Shown piece after piece: positions 35,037 to 44,400 of a stretch of DNA of 64,000 nt. Within the stretch, counting starts at the first letter, position 1, and each line of letters starts with the position of its first letter. The position numbers and the translations under genes are program-made. The notes under the pieces are model-generated. The model searched no databases. It was not told the DNA's origin and saw only the letters and a list, made by a program, of their open reading frames with translations. The DNA is from RFSX01 sp965248155 (GTDB lineage: Bacteria; Bacteroidota; Bacteroidia; Chitinophagales; Saprospiraceae): positions 1 through 64,000 of the forward strand of contig CBDFIO010000001.1 of the NCBI GenBank assembly GCA_965248155.1. The letters run 5' to 3'.

Positions 35037-35816
35037 TTGGACATTCATTTCTATAAATATCAGGGTACAGGTAATGATTTTGTCATAATTGACAACATAG
35101 AATACGAATATGATTTGAGTCATTTCACAACAGAACGAATAGCATTCCTTTGTAATCGTAAATATGGAGTTGGAGCTGATGGAGTTATCATTCTTGATAA
35201 AAGTGATAATCATGACTTCAAAATGATTTACTATAATGCTGATGGTGGATTAAGTTCTATGTGTGGAAATGGTGGAAGATGTATATTACATCTCGCACAC
35301 CACAAAGGATACATTGGTGAAGAAGCCACATTTGAAGCCATTGACGGGACTCATAATGGACTGATTAGAGATTTGGTTTCAGTACAACTCACAGATGTAA
35401 AAGACATTGAAAAAGGAGCCGATCATTTCATATTAGACACAGGGTCACCACATTATGTCAATTTTGTGGATACTGTAGAAGACATTGACATTATAAAATT
35501 AGCTCGTGAAATCCGTTACAACGAACGATTCAAAAGTGAAGGCATTAATGTCAATTTTGTAGCAAAAGAAAATGGAGGGATAAAGTTAAGAACCTACGAA
35601 CGTGGTGTTGAAAACGAGACTCTATCTTGTGGGACAGGAGTAACGGCGTCTGCTATTGCATACGCTTTACAAAACGAATCTGTTTTGGATCAAGTATCTG
35701 TTTCCTCGATGGGGGGAGAATTGAAAGTATCCTTTGATTATAATGAGGGGATATTCACCAACGTATGGCTGACCGGGTCTGTAGGGATAAATTTTGAAGG
35801 CAGAATACGAGTCTAG
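35037..35816 (+). CDS. dapF: Diaminopimelate epimerase
   Basis: A 259-residue DapF homologue. It converts LL- to meso-diaminopimelate in lysine and peptidoglycan synthesis. Two catalytic cysteines are visible: C76 in MCGNGGRC and C198 in LSCGTGVT. The protein begins HFYKYQGTGNDFVIID, so the TTG at 35037 is the only reasonable start. It is divergent from the HtrA gene and its end overlaps the convergent TPR gene by 4 bp. Confidence 0.93.
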   Translation: MDIHFYKYQGTGNDFVIIDNIEYEYDLSHFTTERIAFLCNRKYGVGADGVIILDKSDNHDFKMIYYNADGGLSSMCGNGGRCILHLAHHKGYIGEEATFEAIDGTHNGLIRDLVSVQLTDVKDIEKGADHFILDTGSPHYVNFVDTVEDIDIIKLAREIRYNERFKSEGINVNFVAKENGGIKLRTYERGVENETLSCGTGVTASAIAYALQNESVLDQVSVSSMGGELKVSFDYNEGIFTNVWLTGSVGINFEGRIRV

Positions 35817-36142
35817 TTACCCATTTCCATTTCCAAATTTATTTTAGCGTTACTTAACTCGGACATGGCATGGAAATCACCTTTCTTATTCGCGAGGTTC
35901 ATGCCCTCTTTATAAGTATTAATTGCCAAAATAAATTCTTCAATCTCTTCATATAATTTCGCAAGATGGTAATACAATCCTATATAATCCGGATCTGATT
36001 CTTTAAGTTGGAGGTAGTACTTCAATGCTTTTTCAGGCTTATTCTGTGTTTCATATTCTTTAGCTATTGCAAAAATTAAAAACGAATCAGCCTTGTTTTT
36101 TTCGAGATAACTCAAAAGTTTACATAATCGAGAATTGTCCAT
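35813..36142 (-). CDS. Small TPR protein
   Basis: A 109-residue protein composed of about three tetratricopeptide repeats (KADSFLIFAIAKEYETQ; PEKALKYYLQL; GLYYHLAKLYEEIEEF). No signal peptide. Probably a protein-protein adaptor; partner unknown. Confidence 0.75.
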   Translation of the reverse strand: MDNSRLCKLLSYLEKNKADSFLIFAIAKEYETQNKPEKALKYYLQLKESDPDYIGLYYHLAKLYEEIEEFILAINTYKEGMNLANKKGDFHAMSELSNAKINLEMEMGN

Positions 36143-36300
36143 TCCAAAATTGCTTTGACGTCAAAGGTAAAATCTTTGATGTCTTAATATGAAAGATATT
36201 TAATATTTGCTTTTCTTCGTTGAATTAAAGTTCAAAATTCTTAAGTTAGAATATTGGAAGAAATTAAATTACTATGTCTATTTGGTTATATATTTGAATA

Positions 36301-36897
36301 ATGAAGAAAATTGATCTTGAAATAGTGGCATTATCTCATAGCGTAACTCAATCGCATAATTATGCTGTTGTTCTTGGTGAGACAAAAGGAAATCGAAGAT
36401 TACCGATCGTTATTGGAGGGTTTGAAGCACAAGCAATTGCTGTAGCTATGGAAAGAATGATTCCAAATCGACCACTTACTCATGATCTCTTCAAAAACAC
36501 ACTTGATACATTTAATGTAGAATTAAAGGAAGTCGTAATCAATAATTTATTAGATGGCATTTTTTATGCACAATTGGTTTGCGAGCGTGATGGAGAAGAA
36601 TTTGTAATTGATTCCAGAACTTCTGATGCAATTGCGATGGCAGTAAGGTTTAAAAGTCCGATCTCAACCTTTGATTTTATTATGGAACAGGCAGGAGTAG
36701 TGCTTGAGGAAGATGATGAACAAGATCAAAAAACAATCATTCCGGAAGAAGTGAATCCTGATTCTTATGATCAATACTCACTTAAGGCACTTAAACAAAT
36801 GCTTAATGATGTTCTTGAAAGAGAAGATTATGAAAAAGCTGCTTTGATCCGGGACGAAATCAATAAAAGAAGTGGTGCTTCTGAAGAAGCGTCTTAA
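36301..36897 (+). CDS. Bifunctional nuclease-family (DUF151) protein with UVR motif
   Basis: A 198-residue protein. Residues 1-130 match the bifunctional nuclease/DUF151 fold (VVLGETKGNRRLPIVIGGFEAQAIA; IDSRTSDAIAMAVRF). The C-terminus has a UvrB/UvrC-type motif (LKQMLNDVLEREDYEKAALIRDEI). The family is reported to have nuclease activity, but its physiological role in Bacteroidota is unclear. A -7 box TAtaTTTG at 36289-36296 lies just upstream of the ATG. Confidence 0.85.
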   Translation: MKKIDLEIVALSHSVTQSHNYAVVLGETKGNRRLPIVIGGFEAQAIAVAMERMIPNRPLTHDLFKNTLDTFNVELKEVVINNLLDGIFYAQLVCERDGEEFVIDSRTSDAIAMAVRFKSPISTFDFIMEQAGVVLEEDDEQDQKTIIPEEVNPDSYDQYSLKALKQMLNDVLEREDYEKAALIRDEINKRSGASEEAS

Positions 36898-37914
36898 TCA
36901 CTTTATTTTTCTTAAAATTTCTTCAAGTCTGACCATCATTTCTTCTGTAAAATCCAGATGTGTTACAAATCGTACTTGTGTTGGTCCAAAGGCAGAAGCA
37001 ATGACGTCATAATTAGATAATTCCTCCAAAAATTGATCAGCTGATCTATCATTCAAATTAAATATTACAATGTTGGTCTTAATGGGAAAGACAGAATCCA
37101 CATAATCCATTTGTTCTAAAATGCTTCCTATTGCACGCGCACGACCATTGTCAATCTTTAATCGATCCACATTGTTTTCTAATGCGTATTGTCCCGCTTG
37201 AGCAATAATTCCTACTTGCCTCATTCCTCCACCCATAACTTTTCTAAATCTACGGGCTGAACGAATGAAATCTTTATTTCCTATCAATAGTGAACCTATT
37301 GGAGCTCCTAATCCTTTTGACAAACAAATAGATATGCTGTCGAATTGCTGGCCAACTTCTATTGGAGATTCTTGAGTTTCTACGAGAACATTAAATAATC
37401 GGGCTCCATCCAGATGCGTTTTTAAATTATGCTCGAGGCACACCGCTCTAATGTCTTGCATTTCAGCAACAGTATAGTAATTTCCACCACCTCTATTCGT
37501 ACTGTTTTCTATGACAACAAGACTAGAATTTGGAAGCCAATCTTTTTTATCTTTTATCGCTTTTACAATTTGATCAGGCGTCAATTTTCCATGAACGCCA
37601 TGGATTAAGTTGACCGCTACACCTGAGTTAAAAGCATATCCTCCTGTCTCATACTGGTATACATGTGAATTAACTTCACAAATCAATTCATCCAATGGTT
37701 GTGTGTGGACTTTTATTGCAATCTGATTTGTCATCGTACCTGAAGGACAAAATACAGCTGAAGGCTTACCAAACATCTGTGCTGCTGTCTCTTCGAGCTT
37801 ATTCACTGTAGGATCTTCGCCAAAAACGTCGTCACCAACGAGAGCTTTAGCCATTAAGTCCCTCATTTTTGTACTAGGTTTGGTAATTGTATCGCTAATT
37901 AGATTAATACGCAT
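36898..37914 (-). CDS. Low-specificity L-threonine aldolase-type PLP enzyme
   Basis: A 338-residue PLP-dependent beta-eliminating lyase of the threonine aldolase family. It opens INLISDTITKPSTKMRDLMA with GDDVFGEDPTVN, and the PLP lysine is in CLSKGLGAPIGS. It splits threonine or allo-threonine into glycine and acetaldehyde. Full length. It is convergent with the preceding gene and abuts it with no gap. Confidence 0.9.
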   Translation of the reverse strand: MRINLISDTITKPSTKMRDLMAKALVGDDVFGEDPTVNKLEETAAQMFGKPSAVFCPSGTMTNQIAIKVHTQPLDELICEVNSHVYQYETGGYAFNSGVAVNLIHGVHGKLTPDQIVKAIKDKKDWLPNSSLVVIENSTNRGGGNYYTVAEMQDIRAVCLEHNLKTHLDGARLFNVLVETQESPIEVGQQFDSISICLSKGLGAPIGSLLIGNKDFIRSARRFRKVMGGGMRQVGIIAQAGQYALENNVDRLKIDNGRARAIGSILEQMDYVDSVFPIKTNIVIFNLNDRSADQFLEELSNYDVIASAFGPTQVRFVTHLDFTEEMMVRLEEILRKIK

Positions 37915-37954
37915 GTAAGATTATTTATATTTACATCAAAACTAATAAGTCTGA

Positions 37955-38644
37955 ATGCCTTTTCAGAACGAATTTTTTAAGTCAGCATTTTCCGTTGATA
38001 ATATCATCTTTGGATTCGATAGGGATGCCTTAAAGGTACTGCTTATTAAAAGAGCTTATGATCCGTTTCATGGTGAATGGGCATTGCCCGGAGATTTGGT
38101 TAGACCTGATGAGGACTTGGATCATGCAGCCTTTCGGGTTCTCGAAGAGCTTACTGGTGTTAAGGATGTTTATTTAGATCAAGTTCACACGTTTGGTGCA
38201 GTCGATAGACACCCCAAAGGTCGTGTCATCACAATTGCTTATTATTCTCTTGTCAACATTAAAAATGTTTCAATTCGAGCTGCGTCTTTTGCCGATAAGG
38301 TAGCATGGAAAGAAGTAAGATCAATAACAGGATTGGCCTTCGACCATTTCAGAATCATGCAAGCTTGTCTTAAAAGGCTAAGACGTGATGTTAAATTCAG
38401 ACCTATAGGATTTGAATTACTACCAGAAAAATTCACGCTAACAAAATTGCAGCGATTATATGAATCCGTCCTTGAAAAAGATCTGGATAAACGGAATTTT
38501 AGAAAAAAGATTTTAACGATGAATGTGTTGAGCTCATTAGAGGAGCAACAAAAAAACGTTGCTCATCGTCCTGCGATGCTTTACTCTTTTGATGCTGTAA
38601 AATATCAATTAGCCAAAGAGAGGGGTTTTATTTTTGAATTGTAA
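37955..38644 (+). CDS. NrtR-like Nudix transcription regulator
   Basis: A 229-residue protein with an N-terminal Nudix fold (FGFDRDALKVLLIKRAYDPFHGEWALPGDLV) and a C-terminal winged helix (FTLTKLQRLYESVLEKDLDKRNFRKKIL). The Nudix box looks degenerate, as in NrtR-type regulators that bind ADP-ribose-like ligands and control NAD or sugar genes. The target cannot be told from its neighbours. Confidence 0.82.
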   Translation: MPFQNEFFKSAFSVDNIIFGFDRDALKVLLIKRAYDPFHGEWALPGDLVRPDEDLDHAAFRVLEELTGVKDVYLDQVHTFGAVDRHPKGRVITIAYYSLVNIKNVSIRAASFADKVAWKEVRSITGLAFDHFRIMQACLKRLRRDVKFRPIGFELLPEKFTLTKLQRLYESVLEKDLDKRNFRKKILTMNVLSSLEEQQKNVAHRPAMLYSFDAVKYQLAKERGFIFEL

Positions 38645-38650
38645 TTGAAT

Positions 38651-39427
38651 CTAGTTCCAGATTTGTAAGCCATTCCATCTTGTAAATTCATATTTGATAT
38701 CAGGATACTTGGTTTCGTATTCAGCTAATATCTCTTTTAATCTATTCCAGGCATTAGGTTTTCTTAGGTCTAAAAGCATTCCAATAACGTCTTCCGGAGA
38801 ATCGGGGATAGTGATTGAATTTAAGTCGCCGATTGTGAAATGACCATAATTGCCTTCATATAAAGTTGTTATAGGATTTATCTCCAGAAATATAAGATTA
38901 GCGGCCATTTCCAGGTCTGCGGCTCCCGCGATTTTTTCATCTAAATAACCCCAACAAATGCCACCTGGGATATTATAAATATCACCTTGATCAACAGTGA
39001 GTCCAGAATCTTCGGGCAGACTAATACTGAGCATTTCTTCGCCTAATTCTAGAGTGCCCGTGTTTTGGATGGTAGATCCTACATTTATCTGGAGTGTGTA
39101 GCTTCCTGGAGGAATATCCAATGGTATTTCCACTTGTGGTATAGAACTTCCTTCTATGCAGGGGCCATCAGTAGAGATTCCGTTAATTTGAATAACAATA
39201 TTATTTTCTTCAATACTATATAGTAGGTCCAGAATACTGTTTTCACAATTTTGTTCCTGGACAGATTGAACAATAATTTCATAATCAGAATTAAGAGGAT
39301 CCAGTTTTTGCCAAGGTTTAATGACAAATTCTTCTTCTATCGAATTAATAATGACTGGTTCATTCAACTCCTTTTGGCAAGAAGTAGATAATAGCACCAA
39401 TAAAGCCAACAAAATTGGGAATCTCAT
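38651..39427 (-). CDS. Lipoprotein, unknown function
   Basis: About 258 residues from the ATG at 39427, chosen so that the signal peptide is MRFPILLALLVLLSTSC with a lipobox cysteine. The mature part is acidic and beta-rich, with a likely Ig-like segment in the middle. No named family recognised; probably anchored to the outer membrane. Confidence 0.65.
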   Translation of the reverse strand: MRFPILLALLVLLSTSCQKELNEPVIINSIEEEFVIKPWQKLDPLNSDYEIIVQSVQEQNCENSILDLLYSIEENNIVIQINGISTDGPCIEGSSIPQVEIPLDIPPGSYTLQINVGSTIQNTGTLELGEEMLSISLPEDSGLTVDQGDIYNIPGGICWGYLDEKIAGAADLEMAANLIFLEINPITTLYEGNYGHFTIGDLNSITIPDSPEDVIGMLLDLRKPNAWNRLKEILAEYETKYPDIKYEFTRWNGLQIWN

Positions 39428-39535
39428 GTTAACCATAATTGCAAATAATCATCAAAGTTATAATAATGTCACTTAGTGTTATGTATTCTTGATTTAAAAA
39501 ATAATCAATGGACATATGATAAACGTTATTTAGGC

Positions 39536-39544
39536 TATCTTTGC
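39536..39544 (+). promoter_or_regulatory. -7 box of lepA
   Basis: TAtcTTTGC, a perfect consensus. Its G lies 7 bp before the ATG at 39550, supporting that start and suggesting an almost leaderless mRNA. Confidence 0.5.
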
Positions 39545-39549
39545 TCCCT

Positions 39550-41343
39550 ATGCAGCAAATAAGAAATTTTTGTGTCATTGCGCATATAGATCACGGCAAA
39601 TCCACTTTATCAGATAGGTTGTTAGAATTTACTAAGACTATTTCTGAGCGAGATATGCAAGATCAGGCGTTAGATGACATGGATTTGGAGAGAGAGAGAG
39701 GTATTACTATTAAAAGTCATGCCGTTCAACTTAACTATAATCACACGGACGGATCTGAATATATTCTGAATCTTATTGATACCCCGGGGCATGTAGATTT
39801 TTCATATGAAGTATCCCGTTCTATTGCCGCTTGTGAGGGAGCATTGCTTTTGGTTGATGCTTCACAAGGAATTCAAGCCCAGACCATTTCTAACCTTTAT
39901 CTTGCTTTGGAACATGATCTTGAGATTATACCTATTCTCAATAAGGTAGACATGGATAGTGCAATGGTCGAGGAAGTATCGGATCAAATAATTGATTTAT
40001 TGGGTGTAAAACAGGAAGAAATAATTCACGCAAGTGGAAAAACAGGACAAGGTATTCAAGAAGTCTTAACAGCAATTGTTGATACAATTCCTCCACCTGC
40101 TGGAGATACAGAACAGCCCCTTCAAGCTTTGATTTTTGATTCTCTATTTAATTCATTCAGAGGCGTTATTGCTTATTTTAAAATATTAAACGGAACAATT
40201 CGAAAAGGTGATAGAGTCCGGTTTTTTAATACAGGAAAAGAGTACAATGCTGATGAAATAGGTGTATTGAAACTAAAGATGAATCCAAAAGATGAGCTAT
40301 CTGCTGGAAATGTAGGATACATAATAACGGGTATCAAACAAAGCAAAGAGATCAAAGTTGGAGATACAATTACGAAAGTTGAAAATCCTTGTGAAAGTGG
40401 AATAAAGGGATTTGAAGAAGTAAAACCAATGGTTTTTGCGGGAATTTATCCCATTGATAATGAAGATTTTGAAGACTTAAGAGACAGCCTGGAAAAATTA
40501 CAACTTAATGACGCTGCTTTGGTTTTTGAACCTGAGTCTTCAGTAGCATTGGGTTTTGGTTTCAGAGTAGGATTTTTAGGAATGCTTCACTTAGAAATCA
40601 TTCAAGAAAGATTAAGCAGAGAATTTGATCAGGAAGTAATTACAACAGTTCCAAATGTATCTTACTTTGCATATACAAAAAAAGGAGAAGAACTACATAT
40701 CAACACACCTAATGATCTTCCAGACCCAACTTTTATAGACAGAGTAGAAGAACCTTATATCAGATCACAAATCATTACAATGCCGGAATTTATTGGCAAT
40801 ATTATGTCTTTGTGCATGGAGAAAAGAGGTGTTTTAACCCGACAAAATTATCTGACTACAGATAGGGTAGAATTAAGTTTTGAGATGCCACTTGCTGAAA
40901 TCGTGTTTGACTTCTACGACAAACTTAAGTCAATATCACGCGGATATGCTTCATTTGACTACACACCAATCGATTATAGAGAATCTGATCTGGTTAAATT
41001 GGATATTAAATTAAACGGCGACAATGTAGATGCCATGTCAAGTCTTGTACATAGAATAAAGGCAGATTCATTTGGTCGTCGTATTTGTAAAAAGCTCAAA
41101 GAACTTTTACCAAGGCAGCAATTTGTAATCGCTATTCAAGCTGCTATTGGTCAGAAAATCATTGCGCGTGAAACGATCAGTGCAATGAGAAAAGATGTTA
41201 CAGCCAAGTGTTATGGTGGTGATATAACGAGGAAGCGAAAATTATTGGAAAAGCAGAAGAAAGGGAAGAAAAAAATGCGTCAGATTGGAACAGTTCAGGT
41301 ACCGCAAAAAGCTTTTCTCGAGGTTCTTAAAATCAACGATTAA
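39550..41343 (+). CDS. lepA: Elongation factor 4
   Basis: A 597-residue translational GTPase. The P-loop AHIDHGKST, switch I region ERGITIKSH, switch II DTPGHVDF and NKVDMDSA are present, and the C-terminus has the LepA-specific KKMRQIGTVQVPQKAF. EF4 acts on stalled ribosomes and affects assembly. The ATG at 39550 is preferred to a TTG at 39541 because the latter lies inside the -7 box. Confidence 0.95.
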   Translation: MQQIRNFCVIAHIDHGKSTLSDRLLEFTKTISERDMQDQALDDMDLERERGITIKSHAVQLNYNHTDGSEYILNLIDTPGHVDFSYEVSRSIAACEGALLLVDASQGIQAQTISNLYLALEHDLEIIPILNKVDMDSAMVEEVSDQIIDLLGVKQEEIIHASGKTGQGIQEVLTAIVDTIPPPAGDTEQPLQALIFDSLFNSFRGVIAYFKILNGTIRKGDRVRFFNTGKEYNADEIGVLKLKMNPKDELSAGNVGYIITGIKQSKEIKVGDTITKVENPCESGIKGFEEVKPMVFAGIYPIDNEDFEDLRDSLEKLQLNDAALVFEPESSVALGFGFRVGFLGMLHLEIIQERLSREFDQEVITTVPNVSYFAYTKKGEELHINTPNDLPDPTFIDRVEEPYIRSQIITMPEFIGNIMSLCMEKRGVLTRQNYLTTDRVELSFEMPLAEIVFDFYDKLKSISRGYASFDYTPIDYRESDLVKLDIKLNGDNVDAMSSLVHRIKADSFGRRICKKLKELLPRQQFVIAIQAAIGQKIIARETISAMRKDVTAKCYGGDITRKRKLLEKQKKGKKKMRQIGTVQVPQKAFLEVLKIND

Positions 41344-41787
41344 TTATTGAATTAACTCAAACTTGTAGCTCACTATTTCAAGAATAGGGTAGCCTGTTTT
41401 GGGATCGGTATTCTTCAAGTGGATGTCTATCTCTATTGTTTCTGATTCTTCTTTTTCTGTACTGTCGAATATGACCGTAATTTCTCCGGTAGAACCTGGT
41501 CTTATAGCTCTTCTGGGCCAATCCAGAGTTGAACATTCACAAGCAGACACCAGCTCTATTTGAATGTCTTCATTTCCAGTATTTACAAACTTGAAAGAAG
41601 TTTCTCTTTTTTCACCTCTTTTTATTGATCCCAGATTCTGATGTGGCATATCAAATGTCATCTCTACTTTTCTATCCGAATCAGTCGTATCCATTTGTGT
41701 TGGATTATCAATGAAGACATCAAACATTGAAAATATACTTGCCGATGATATAATTGATAATAAGAAAGTAAAGGCCAATTTATTCAT
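41344..41787 (-). CDS. DUF1573-domain exported protein
   Basis: A 147-residue protein with a signal peptide and one DUF1573/HYDIN-like Ig domain (HQNLGSIKRGEKRETSFKFVNTGNEDIQIE; ACECSTLDWP). Such proteins are abundant in Bacteroidota and are extracytoplasmic; function unknown. Confidence 0.8.
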   Translation of the reverse strand: MNKLAFTFLLSIISSASIFSMFDVFIDNPTQMDTTDSDRKVEMTFDMPHQNLGSIKRGEKRETSFKFVNTGNEDIQIELVSACECSTLDWPRRAIRPGSTGEITVIFDSTEKEESETIEIDIHLKNTDPKTGYPILEIVSYKFELIQ

Positions 41788-41852
41788 AAACTTAGATTCA
41801 CTACAAAAATCTTCTTTTGAAAACTAATATTCAGCTAACAAAAAGTTAAAAA

Positions 41853-43319
41853 TCAGTTTTGACTGAGATCATTGAACATATTTGCCAATGGATCCTTAAA
41901 ATTCATACTTCTGATTAGAAACTCTTTACTTATAATCTCATATTCTGTCAAGCCATGCAACAAGAATTCCTTAAATAAAGATTTTTCTGAAGTTTTAATT
42001 TTAAGCTTGGTAATAAGTTTATCTAGTCCGGGCACTGTTTTGAGTAATGCTTCATAATCTTTCTGACTTGCATCATTAAGAATATCAACTTCATTACCAG
42101 CAGCGAACCAATTCCTCAAAGGGGCATATTGGTCTTTTTCTTCTTTCCTTTGAGCAGTATCAGGATGTTCAAAATATTCAATAAACAATTTTTTTAGGGC
42201 ACTGCTTATCAGGAGCAGAGCGACATTATGTGGGCCTTCTTGTTCTCCTTCATATACCAATTCTACTTTACCGGTAATTGCCGGAATAATCCCCCAAAAA
42301 TCAGAGATTCTAGCCTGACCATTTTGTTCATTATTTACTAAAAGCCTTCTCTCAACTGTGCTATAGAGGTTTTCTAGGGCTGTAATACTTAATCTGGCAG
42401 AGACACCGCTTTTGTCATCTATTAATTCACTTTCCCTGGCTTCAAAGACGACCATTTCCAAAAGATCCCGGACAAGGTCCGGAATGATAATTTTATCCTG
42501 TATTTCCTGACTTGTCGTGATTTCCTGTGAAGTTATATTCTTTGCAATTTCAATCGTTTGAGGATAATGAGTAAGAATCTGACTTTCTATTCTGTCTTTT
42601 AGTGGAGTTATAATACTTCCCCGATTGGTATAATCTTCCGGATTGGCAGTAAAAACGAATAAAATATCCAGCGGCAATCTAATCTTAAACCCTCGTATCT
42701 GAATATCTCCTTCCTGAAGGATATTAAATAAAGACACTTGTATTCTTGCTTGAAGATCAGGTAATTCGTTCAGAACAAATATGGATCTGTGTGATCTAGG
42801 TATTAAACCATAGTGTATAACCCTGGGATCTGAGTATGGCAATTTGAGAGTAGCTGCTTTTATCGGATCAACATCACCAATAAGATCAGCAATACTCACA
42901 TCAGGAGTTGCTAGTTTTTCAACATATCTGTCATCTCTATGCACCCAGTCAATAGGAGTCTCATCCCCTTGTTCTTCGATCAGTAATTTTGAAAAATCAG
43001 TAATTGGATCTAATGGGTCTTCGTTTAACTCTGAGCCTTTTATAACCGGAATATATTCATCCAGAAGATTAGTTGTCAATCTTGCGATTCTAGTTTTAGC
43101 CTGACCTCTGAGACCCAGTAATAAAATGTTATGTTTTGAAAGAAGTGCTCTTTCTAAGTCAGGTAATACAGAATCTCCAAAACCTAGTATTCCTTCATAA
43201 TTACTTTCAGAAGTTTCAATGAATGGAATTAGATTATTTCTAATTTCATCTTTAATACTTTTGCTTTCGTATCCAGATGCTTTTAGTTGTCCTAATGTTT
43301 TAATATCTCTTCTATTCAA
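41853..43319 (-). CDS. MoxR/magnesium-chelatase-like AAA ATPase
   Basis: A 488-residue AAA+ protein with P-loop GLRGQAKTR, Walker B-like FVLNELPDL and sensor region FTANPEDYTN. It resembles the ATPase half of chelatase-like MoxR-VWA systems, which remodel proteins or insert metals. The partner VWA gene lies upstream on the same strand at 44401-45504, but an IS1595 element now separates them. That probably uncouples their expression. Confidence 0.85.
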   Translation of the reverse strand: MNRRDIKTLGQLKASGYESKSIKDEIRNNLIPFIETSESNYEGILGFGDSVLPDLERALLSKHNILLLGLRGQAKTRIARLTTNLLDEYIPVIKGSELNEDPLDPITDFSKLLIEEQGDETPIDWVHRDDRYVEKLATPDVSIADLIGDVDPIKAATLKLPYSDPRVIHYGLIPRSHRSIFVLNELPDLQARIQVSLFNILQEGDIQIRGFKIRLPLDILFVFTANPEDYTNRGSIITPLKDRIESQILTHYPQTIEIAKNITSQEITTSQEIQDKIIIPDLVRDLLEMVVFEARESELIDDKSGVSARLSITALENLYSTVERRLLVNNEQNGQARISDFWGIIPAITGKVELVYEGEQEGPHNVALLLISSALKKLFIEYFEHPDTAQRKEEKDQYAPLRNWFAAGNEVDILNDASQKDYEALLKTVPGLDKLITKLKIKTSEKSLFKEFLLHGLTEYEIISKEFLIRSMNFKDPLANMFNDLSQN

Positions 43320-43341
43320 GGCTTTTGTTTTAATTACTTTA

Positions 43342-44389
43342 TATGACTACCGGATTGCTTGCACAAGACACTATAATTTCGTATCTTTCTAATTATTAGA
43401 CACTTAGTTATGAAGTTACAAGATTTTTTCAAAAAGTATCCAGATGAAGCAAGCTGCAAAGCTCACTTTAAAGCAGAAAGAGATAGACAAGGAGTTATTT
43501 GTAAGCGTTGCCAATCTCAAGAGCATTATTGGCTATCCACAAGAAGTCAATACCAATGTAAATCCTGTAAGTTTAGAACGACTTTACGTAGTGGAACATT
43601 ACTACATAAATCTCAGCTACCCTACTACTATTGGTATTTTGGAATGATGATGCTTACCAGCACAAAAAAGAGTTTTTCTGCATTAGAAATACAAAGACAG
43701 TTAGGTCATCCCTATTATGAGCCTATTTGGTATATGCTTCATAAAATACGTCACTCTATGGGTAGGCGAGATGATAATTATCTTCTTGGTAATCAAGTTG
43801 AACTTGATGAAGGTTTCTTTGAAATAGTTCCCAACAAAGAAAGACGAGATCAAACCGTAATAGAATTAGAAAACAATGATGGAAAATATAAGAGAGGTAA
43901 AGGAAGTCAAAAGCAAGCAATAGTATTGGTTATGGCTGAATCAATATCTGTGGAACCTACTAAAAAATACAGGCACAAAACCAATAAAAAAGTGAGATAC
44001 ATTAAAATGAAATTACTAGATGACCTTAGCAAAGAAAGCACCAATGCACAAGTAGAACAAGCTATTGATACAAAAACATCTGCAATAACAGACGGAGCTA
44101 ATAACTATAATGATTTAGCAAACAGCCTCACTGACCATAAAGCTGTGGTAATAAAGGACAAGAAAGAGACTCGTAAAATTCTGCCTTGGGTTCATATAGT
44201 CATAAGCAATGCCAAAAGATTGCTGTTAGATGTGCATCATTCCATTGGTGAGCAATATCTGCAAAGTTATCTCGATGAGTTCTGCTATAAGTTTAATAGA
44301 AAATACTTCAATTCTGTATTCGATAGAGTTGTAACTAACTCTGTATCTGTAAAATGGGAGGTAAATATGTAATTAATCCGATAGTCATA
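43342..44389 (+). mobile_element. IS1595-family insertion between the MoxR and VWA genes
   Basis: Terminal inverted repeats TATGACTAcCGGATT at 43342 and TATGACTAtCGGATT read from 44389. Flanking 8-mers TTACTTTA (43334-43341) and TTATTTTA (44390-44397) differ at one position and may be a decayed 8-bp target duplication. Confidence 0.8.
43410..44372 (+). CDS. IS1595-family transposase
   Basis: A 320-residue transposase with an N-terminal zinc ribbon (CKRCQSQEH..YQCKSCKF) and an ISXO2-like DDE domain (QVELDEGFFE; ITDGANNYND). It occupies nearly the whole element and reads against the two host genes. No frameshift or stop seen. Confidence 0.9.
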   Translation: MKLQDFFKKYPDEASCKAHFKAERDRQGVICKRCQSQEHYWLSTRSQYQCKSCKFRTTLRSGTLLHKSQLPYYYWYFGMMMLTSTKKSFSALEIQRQLGHPYYEPIWYMLHKIRHSMGRRDDNYLLGNQVELDEGFFEIVPNKERRDQTVIELENNDGKYKRGKGSQKQAIVLVMAESISVEPTKKYRHKTNKKVRYIKMKLLDDLSKESTNAQVEQAIDTKTSAITDGANNYNDLANSLTDHKAVVIKDKKETRKILPWVHIVISNAKRLLLDVHHSIGEQYLQSYLDEFCYKFNRKYFNSVFDRVVTNSVSVKWEVNM

Positions 44390-44400
44390 TTATTTTATTA

